A DNA stretch of 64,000 nt from Cymodocea nodosa (Eukaryota; Streptophyta; Magnoliopsida; Alismatales; Cymodoceaceae): contig CM072343.1 in NCBI GenBank assembly GCA_036874045.1, positions 4,794,001 through 4,858,000 on the forward strand, written 5' to 3'. Position 1 is the first letter of the stretch. Each line of letters starts with the position of its first letter. Positions 57,276 through 64,000 of this stretch are shown piece after piece. The notes under the pieces are model-generated. The model did not search any database, was not told the DNA's origin, and was given only the letters and a program-made list of their open reading frames with translations. The position numbers and the translations under genes are program-made.

Positions 57276-59340
57276 AATGTATTGTAAACTATTTTTGTTG
57301 ATAATGTAATATTGTAAATGATACGATATGATATATAAATTATCTTTTCTTAGTTTAGAAAATACCATTTACTTTTGATGATCGATCTTTTTCGAAAATA
57401 TACATTATTTACATACTTTCATAAATCACAACCATTAATTTACATCTCATTCGTTAATTAATCTCCCAATATTACATTTTTCTCTTCAAATTCTGTATGT
57501 TCCTTTCAATCACTTCAAGTAATACAATAATATTGTCCAAATGTTTGATGATTCATTCAACATATTAAAATTTTAGTGGTTGATATCATGGTTATCACTG
57601 TATATATATATACTTATGCACCCATTTGTTAACAAATCCTCCTCCTCGTATTATTCAATATCGAGAAATTTTGAATTACAACAACTAGAAACAAGTGTGT
57701 TGCACCCAAACCAACCCATTGAATCACAGATGTATAATTTTAAAGCAAGTATACTTCACTCCTATCACATGTTAAAATCAAACACACTTTTAAACAAACA
57801 TAGTTAATGAAGAAATGTTATTTCCAAAATTACTTCTTGATAAGGTTAGGATCAAGGGCGTTCATATCAAGACTTACTATCACATGTTTCACTTTCACCT
57901 TAGGAAAGGTCTTGATAAGGTTAAAATCAAACACACTTTTAAACATCGTTTTGCCCCCTTACGATCTTGCAGATTTTGAAGGGGAAACTGTGAGTTTTGC
58001 TTACCTCTTGATCTCTTCTCTTGCGTTGTACTTCGGTTTGCCATTACTTTTTGCTTCTCGTTCGAGGAAAGGAATTTGTCATTGGTGTAGTTGTTGCTGT
58101 TTGCATTGGATCTGCTTCTATTCATCTATGTTTCTACAAATGCACATAAAAGGGCGAGAGTTCTTGATAGGGTTTGCTTGATCGTGTTTAGATTGGGATT
58201 TTTCAGTTCATTGATGCTAGTTTTCCAATGTTTCTAGCATTTTAGTTTTTATTTTTTATATGTGCATGTGTTGCTTCAACGTCTGGACATTGGCATAACT
58301 CTCGAGTAATTTATGCTTGAAGATTGCATGATGTTTGACATTGGAATAATCTTGATGTTTGTTTTGTTTTTGTTTTTATGAAAATTTTCTGAACATGTGT
58401 GTTGAATGTCTTGAGAAAACTATGACAGATGTCGTAACTGCCGTCATACGCATGCAAGAGTATAGAGTTTTTGTGAAAGGAAATTGGCAATGCTATGATT
58501 ATAGTTCTGTTCGATTTAAGAATATAGTTCTATTCTTCTTTGATCTTCTCCGTATTGTTCTCTCTTTCTTCTAATGGAATGAAATATTTTTCAATCATAG
58601 CAATCGTTCAAGATTTTGAGTACATTATTATGGGTTTCATAAGAGGAGATGATGCAGGTCAGAGGCATAGAATAAAAATTAATGGATTGTTATTTTGTAA
58701 TTTCTTCACATTTTAGAATCTTCTAAGCATGCGTTTTAATTTTTGAATAAGTTTTCATGATTAATAGATTTTCTATTTAAGATATGATTGAATTTAGACT
58801 CTATATTATAATGAAGAGAATTGTAGGTTTGCATGAACTTATATGTTAGAGATTGGTAATCATACTTTATCAAGCTATTTGCCTTTTGCACTTTTTCATT
58901 TAAATCCTTGATTCTAGTTGCATCTGAATTTTTATTTTGTAAAGCTGTGTAGTACTAGCATTCTCCCCCAACTTTTTTTTGCTAGAAATGTAAATCTTAG
59001 TTGTCAATGGGTAATGCTTAAAAATTCTAGTAGCTATTTTTCTAATGAAAGTGTGCCCTTATCAATTGTGCAGGGTGAAATTGTATTATTTAAACTCTAT
59101 TCACATAGATACCATACACCTTATAGATCTTAATACTATCTCTAAAAGTTGGACGAAGTTGATGTATGGTTCATTTATAAATCATAATGTTATTTGTGCA
59201 TGGCAATAGCAAGATATGATAGTCTTTTGTCATAATTTTTTTTTTGATAAATACAAAATATAATTTCTCATTTGGAAATTTATTTCATAAAAAATTTATT
59301 TTGTAATTTTTAACTTTGTTAATATACATAATATAGAAAT
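57276..59340. other. mostly unassigned DNA
   Basis: Apart from the exon-like stretch at 57955-58200 nothing is supported. A 27-bp direct repeat (TTAAAATCAAACACACTTTT) occurs at about 57774 and 57921. Part of this DNA may belong to the Harbinger element that follows, whose 5' end I could not find. Confidence 0.35.
57955..58200 (+). pseudogene. unrecognised exon-like segment with two hydrophobic stretches
   Basis: GC is locally higher and codon use looks coding: PPYDLADFEGETVSFAYLLI then SSLALYFGLPLLFASRSRKG, and after a frame change FVIGVVVAVCIGSASIHLCF. Both hydrophobic stretches could be membrane helices. I do not recognise the family. It may be a captured or decayed host gene fragment, or an exon of an unannotated gene. 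Confidence 0.22.
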
Positions 59341-60303
59341 ATGACGTTTGAGAAAAAGAAATACGTGAACTAGAGCATTAGACAAGATGAAATTTTTTTA
59401 GGTATCTTAACATCAAAAATAAGAGAAGAAAATGCTGAAGTATATGATAGGAAGATTAGAATTGAGACATAGCAAAAAGTGATTGTTGAATATAATGATA
59501 AAACTAATATCGATGTTGAGAAAAATATATAAAAAGTAGAATGAAAATATGGAGGACAATGTATAAAAATTATACAAAAATTTTCAAACAAAGTGGATGG
59601 AGGTGAGACTACATCAATGAACATACTAACATTCTCAAAGAAATTTAGGATCAATTTATGCAAGTATGTTATTTTATTTGACGATATTCATTTATTTCTT
59701 TGAACTTTCATTTATTAAGTAATTTCCTTCATTTATTTCTTATAGCAACATCTAGAATGTAAAACATATTAAGGAAAGTCACGTACAATATATGATGATT
59801 TGTATACAATGTTTGATGGAAATATGACAACTAAAGTGAATAGTCAAGTTTCCCAAGATTTCACAGAGTCACAACATGTGCAATTCTAAGAACCTATGGA
59901 CATCTTCCATGTATTTAGTAATCAAGTTCCTCTAATACTTCCTGATAATAGAGAGGATGAACATACACTAAGTCCTTATACAAGTGAAAATGTCGGTAGA
60001 AACTCAAGGAAAAGAGCTCGACCACATGTTGAATCATCTCAATCAATTGCTATATCAATGAATGAACTAAGTAAAACTATGGCGAAGATTACAGAAAATG
60101 ATGAGAAAGAGAATAAATTAGAACTTAGGAAAGAAATAGATGAAGTTATTCCCTAAATCCTTGATATTGAAGGTCTTATAGATGTAGAGAAAATATTGGA
60201 CTTGGAATTGCTAGAACACCTTGTGTAAAGAGTTGTTCTTTTAGAATTACCCTCTAATGTCATACGAGTTATGTGGTTAAGACATCATATTAACAAAAAG
60301 TGA
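59341..60303 (+). pseudogene. Harbinger ORF1, MYB/SANT-like protein (degenerate)
   Basis: From ATG 59341: MTFEKKKYVN... IRQDEIFLGILTSKIREEN..., a MYB/SANT-like DNA-binding domain. A probable intron (about 59650-59755) follows, then a C-terminal part at 59896-60303 with a basic SRKRARPHVESSQSIA segment and a final VMWLRHHINKK. The protein is thought to guide the transposase to element ends. Several in-frame stops show decay. It is the counterpart of 13980-14947. Confidence 0.7.
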
Positions 60304-60799
60304 ACTACTATCTATCATATGCACCTTTGTTTGAATATTTTATTACGATATTGTAATAATTTGTAGTTGGACTTTGTTGTTGTTATTGTGATGCTTACGA
60401 GTTATGTTGTTATTGAAAGAACATTTTGTCATATTCAAACATTATTGTTATTATTGAGTATTTACCTTCTGTGCTTTATTGACTTCTTTAATTGATTATA
60501 CACTCTACTTTTATTGTTAGGTACTTCCATTTGGTTCATTTTTGATATATTTCACATATTTGTTTTTTAACATATGGTTTTTCTCTATATGGACAACTAC
60601 GATGAAAGTTCTCAATGATGATTAGAGAGGCGAAGATGAAGGTAGATATGCAACATAATTACTCAAACGTGTGAAGTAGTCGCACATAATATTACACATA
60701 TTACAAATCAATCTACTAAATGAATATATAGTAGAGGGAGAACAATATACTAGGACATTATTAGATTCATCAATACCTTACCAATCATATAACTGTCGA

Positions 60800-61978
60800 A
60801 AAATATATCACATGAGTCAAACTATTTTTATGGAATTTTGTGAGTTGCTTAAAAGAGAAAAAGTTATACAAGATAGCTGAGGTATAAGTGCAGAAGAGAA
60901 ATTAGCAATTTTTCTTATTATAGTTGGTTAGAACCAATAATATAGAGTTACTATTAAGCATTTTGGGAGATCTATTTGGATAATTAGCACATATTTCAAT
61001 GAGGTTGTCAATGCTATAATCAGATTACATGCTATACTTATAGCAAAACCTTCATCAATACTAAGCAGAATTCGTAATGATCTAAATGTCTACCTATATT
61101 TTAAGGTAAAATGTGAATTATATTATGTTATTCTTGAATTTATTTTACATAGATGTTTGACAATACATTTTTTACATGTTCTTAATATAAGATTGCATTA
61201 ACGCTATCGATGATACACATGTAAATGCTACAATTTATGGACAAAAAACTACTAAATATAGGAATAGGAAAGGAGAATTAATATAAAATGTATTGACAGC
61301 TTGTAATTTTGGCATAGAAATCACATATGTAATTATTGGTTGGAAAGATTAATTGTAGATGCAACGATATTATAAGATGTGACTTCTCAACCATATGGGC
61401 TTGAAATACCACCTGGTATGACATTACTTTCATTCACATTATTTGTTTACATAAATGTAAATGATAGAAAGTGCTAAATGTTATATATATTTTGTAAGTA
61501 TTATTTGGTAGATATAGGATTCTCAAATCGTTCGAAATTTATTTCTCCATTTTGAGGTGTATAATATCATATATCAGAATATGATCGAAATCAAGTTCCA
61601 AATAACGCGATAGAGAATTTCAATTATAAGCATTCTTAATTGAGAAATGTTATAGAACATACATTTGGAGTAATCAAACATCGATTTGCAATTTTACGAT
61701 GTTACATGTCATATCCATTTGAAACACAAGTTAAAATTATTTTAGCATATTTTCTTGTCCATAATTTCATTAGAAGAGCAGATCGAGAAGATTTACTATA
61801 AGAACTAGTAGATAAATTACATGAAGAAAATATTGTATTGAATGATGAATTTATTAATAATGTTGAAGAAGATAATGTACATTATTTTGCTAATCTGAAC
61901 ATGAAACAAAGGAAAATAATAGTTAATGTAATGTGTGAAAGAATTATGTATCCTATGTGGAAGAAGGATAATATGTAA
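60800..61978 (+). pseudogene. Harbinger DDE transposase (HARBI1-like, degenerate)
   Basis: N-terminal part FMEFCELLKREKVIQDS and ISAEEKLAIFLIIVG. The three catalytic regions are all visible: AIDDTHVNATIYG (first Asp, about 61210), YYLVDIGFSN (second Asp, about 61500) and IEHTFGVIKHRFAIL (Glu, about 61650). It ends MCERIMYPMWKKDNM at about 61978. A possible intron lies at about 61106-61195, where the typical YFKDCINAIDD join falls, but the splice signals do not give a clean frame. Stops and frame changes make it inactive. Confidence 0.8.
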
Positions 61979-62316
61979 AAAAATGTATTTAATGTAATTT
62001 TAATGAATTTTACTTTTGATGAAAAAGTTATTTCATATGTGTATTTTGTACAGTTATTTGAAGTTAATATATCAAAAATTTAAAAATATTCTTAATATAT
62101 TTTTTAATATTTTATAAAAGTAAATTTAAACATTTCAAAAAAATTTCTTGTCATTTCATATCATTTCTTAGTATACACAAATATCTCAATTTTTCTGTCA
62201 TTTCTTATAATTTACTAGTGTACAAATAACATTTAATTTTCTATCATTTCTTCTCCTTTACATCTCTCACTATTTTCTAGATCTCTGGTTGTTTTATTTA
62301 CATATGTACAAACAAA

Positions 62317-62787
62317 CTCTAAAAGTGATCGAAGATATTCAAAATTAATTAATTAATGACATGTAAATAGAACAATAATGATAATAATAATTTATTCATA
62401 TTGTATAGAAATTAAGTTGATGGTGTTTCAAAAAGATTTATTGTAGCTAGGAACGTAAGGTACAAAACAGATACCAAAGTAGGTAGAAGGCAAGCTTGTA
62501 AATGTAGTGTAGTTTAGTTACTAATTGGTAGTGTTAGCAGTTGATTGAGTTTGGTTTGAGATATCAGATATGTTCCACCATGAACTTAATTTCTTAGGTC
62601 CAGCCAAATACGACCATAATAAATATCTATTTGAAATTAATAAAATTCTTCAAGGGTAGGTTTCATAAATAAAAAATATTGGAATAATTTTTCTCTGTTA
62701 TTAGAACGATAAAGAAGAGAGGAGGTAGAAGAAATCGAAAGAGAGGACCTGTGACCACCGGGAAAGATTCCAACCATCCATCTCTCC
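62317..62787. other. intergenic DNA and 3' flank of the TMEM234-like gene
   Basis: The part next to 62788 should hold the 3' UTR of the minus-strand gene. No other feature is visible. Confidence 0.4.
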
Positions 62788-63192
62788 TCACGACACGCAC
62801 ATCCACACCCCGGCCACGATCAGCAAGGTCCCCGCCGCCGTGGCCCCTATCCGGGTGCCTTCGCCGAGGGCCATGGCCGCCGCAGTCGTGGCGGCGAACG
62901 TGGTCGCGTTGGTGACGGGCACGGCGACGGAGATGGGGGAGCCGGACAGGACGTGGAAGAACGCGGCGGAGGCCGAGAGGTTGACGAGGAAGGGCACGGA
63001 GTACTGCCATGTCAACAGCAGATCCACCCATTGCGAGAGGTGGCGGAGGACCTTGTGCCTGCGTTGGTGGCGGCTCTGCTGTGTCTGGCGTTTGACTTTG
63101 TGGTCCCAGATTCGGGCGCCTCGGCGCATCGCCGCGTTCGTTATGCCCCAGACCAGACCCACCGCCACCATCTTCTCCACGCCGCCGCCCAT
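62788..63192 (-). CDS. TMEM234-like small membrane protein (single exon)
   Basis: 134 aa from ATG 63192 (GGATCGATGGGCGG context) to TGA at 62788. The match to the TMEM234 family is clear: a first helix with VGLVWGITNAAMRRG (10-24), a basic loop (31-50), then YSVPFLVNLSASAAFF (64-79), SPISVAVPVTNATTFA (85-100), MALGEGTRIGATAAG (107-121) and a last helix LLIVAGVWMCV. Human TMEM234 has YLMPFLLN, LAVPICNSLA and KALGED at the same places. Four membrane segments are expected. The family resembles small multidrug-type transporters but its biochemical role is unclear. GC-rich with many CpGs, unlike its surroundings. An open stretch upstream of the ATG is 5' UTR. Confidence 0.85.
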   Translation of the reverse strand: MGGGVEKMVAVGLVWGITNAAMRRGARIWDHKVKRQTQQSRHQRRHKVLRHLSQWVDLLLTWQYSVPFLVNLSASAAFFHVLSGSPISVAVPVTNATTFAATTAAAMALGEGTRIGATAAGTLLIVAGVWMCVS

Positions 63193-63730
63193 CGATCCGC
63201 CCGCCCTCTCGCGAAATCGCCAATTGAGAACAGAACTGAAGTTTGAGAAGGCAGGACGCAGCGAAGAAGAAACCGAAAAAATTGATCTTTGCGGTTTTTT
63301 TTTCTTCCGTTTATTTAATAATCTGCAGAGTAGAAAAATACGAGTGTTAATACGTAAATATATTAATTTGTAATTTATCAATAACAAAGATTATATTTAA
63401 AAATTGATATTTTTTTATAAATATTTATTTTAAACATAATTTTTATTATTAATAGATTTTAAATTAATATATCTAAGCTATAACATGATTTCTTAAGTAT
63501 TTTTAGCGACATCAATATTAAACTTATTTATTGTTTTGAGAATAAAAATTTACAAAATAATTTCATTTATAATTTAAATTAACAAAATACACTTATACAT
63601 TACTAATTCTTTTTTACAAGAATGAACCACTTAAATTATACTTGATAGATTATCTACCTATAGATTATATTATTTTCATAATTTTTTATTTAAAAAGTAA
63701 TTAAATATAATAAATACCTGCACTTCGTGA
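63193..63730. promoter_or_regulatory. intergenic promoter region between divergent genes
   Basis: The first 100 bp hold the 5' UTR of the TMEM234-like gene. The rest is very AT-rich DNA (about 63330-63720) separating it from the presumed plus-strand gene. No clear TATA box could be fixed for either side. Confidence 0.4.
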
Positions 63731-64000
63731 TATGTGTGATGTAAAACCCTTTACTTTCCTCCTCCGAACTTTCTCCGTCGGCGGGCGGGCGGCAGCGGTG
63801 TGCATCGCCCTTCCTTTCTACGGTGAAGTAAACTACTTCCTCGATTGATTGTTGCTCTTCCGGTTAACGAAGTTTCTACGATCGCCTCTATTTCTCTCTC
63901 TCTTTCTTTTGAACTCTCGGGAAAGGAGGTGCTTTTGTTGGCGACGGAGAGGATTGGGGTTAAAGAAACAAAAATTTCAAGGTCTAAAAGGAATAAAAAA
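63731..64000 (+). other. probable 5' UTR of a gene running off the right edge
   Basis: A sharp rise in GC and CpG (GTCGGCGGGCGGGCGGCAGC, about 63777) and CT-rich stretches (TTTCTCTCTCTCTTTC) typical of plant leaders. No ATG occurs on the plus strand from about 63745 to the end, as expected for a leader. The product is unknown. Confidence 0.45.

Larger units (their letters stand above)
59341..62316 (+). mobile_element. PIF/Harbinger element with ORF1 and transposase (degenerate)
   Basis: Contains both Harbinger proteins in the usual order on the plus strand and ends with ATGTACAAACAAACTCT (about 62300-62316), similar to the terminal repeats of the element at 13307. Repeated TCATTTCTTATCATT-like words at 62140-62250 are the family's subterminal repeats. 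The 5' end was not located, so the start given is only that of ORF1. Confidence 0.75.

Noticed and set aside
56740-62316. One single large Harbinger spanning this whole stretch
   Set aside because: The terminus at 57275 points the wrong way to be the left end of the element whose genes start at 59341, so two separate remains are more likely.
62663-63373. Long open frames overlapping the TMEM234-like gene in other frames and on the plus strand
   Set aside because: GC-rich DNA keeps other frames open; only the 134-aa minus frame from 63192 matches a known family.

Overview
The window is nuclear DNA of a flowering plant. It is AT-rich, its host genes have introns, and it is packed with plant-type transposable elements: Copia LTR elements, a Gypsy-like scrap, short TRIM-like LTR elements, an RTE-type LINE, tRNA-derived SINEs, PIF/Harbinger and hAT elements. 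I cannot place the species.

The main host gene is on the minus strand: a plant homologue of ASCC1 (activating signal cointegrator 1 complex subunit 1; KH domain plus AKAP7/LigT-like 2H phosphoesterase). I traced 13 coding exons from about 44845 down to the stop at 3282. The twelve exons from 43296 down to 3282 sum to 1464 nt (488 codons) with every splice phase matching. The gene covers about 41.6 kb, mostly because intron 11 (3589-21022) and intron 7 (21744-36383) filled with mobile elements. A second host gene, a single-exon TMEM234-like membrane protein (62788-63192, minus), lies in a small GC-rich island. Facing it, what looks like the 5' leader of another gene runs off the right edge.

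Layout. 1-3281: intergenic DNA with a small tandem repeat and a Gypsy-like LTR/leader scrap. 3282-44845: ASCC1. Intron 11 holds a nest: an Ale/Retrofit-like Copia fossil (D, 3957-20807) was entered by a MITE, by a TRIM-like piece and by a larger Copia element (A, 8708-20176), and A was entered by a non-autonomous Harbinger (13307-16104). Intron 7 holds an RTE LINE, an ATG-rich low-complexity tract and a Copia fossil (B) whose extra downstream ORF also occurs as an opposing copy, giving a 1.8-kb inverted repeat. Smaller introns hold two SINEs, a TRIM-like element and a solo LTR. 44860-46113: promoter side and a hAT scrap. 46119-54333: Copia element C with a perfect 5-bp target duplication, sitting inside what looks like an F-box-associated pseudogene. 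54900-57275: hAT fossil and a lone Harbinger end. 57276-62316: unassigned DNA, then a degenerate Harbinger with both its MYB/SANT-like ORF and its DDE transposase. 62788-64000: the TMEM234-like gene and the start of the next gene.

The most unusual structure is in the LTRs of Copia A, B and C. Each carries a spaced series of short imperfect palindromes built from a TTTCGGATAGTTA half and a TAACTCTCCGAAA half. I found no new defence or metabolic system; the interest lies in the nested architecture, the hairpin-rich LTRs, the intronic inverted repeat and the oversized ASCC1 gene. Percent differences and ages are eye estimates.
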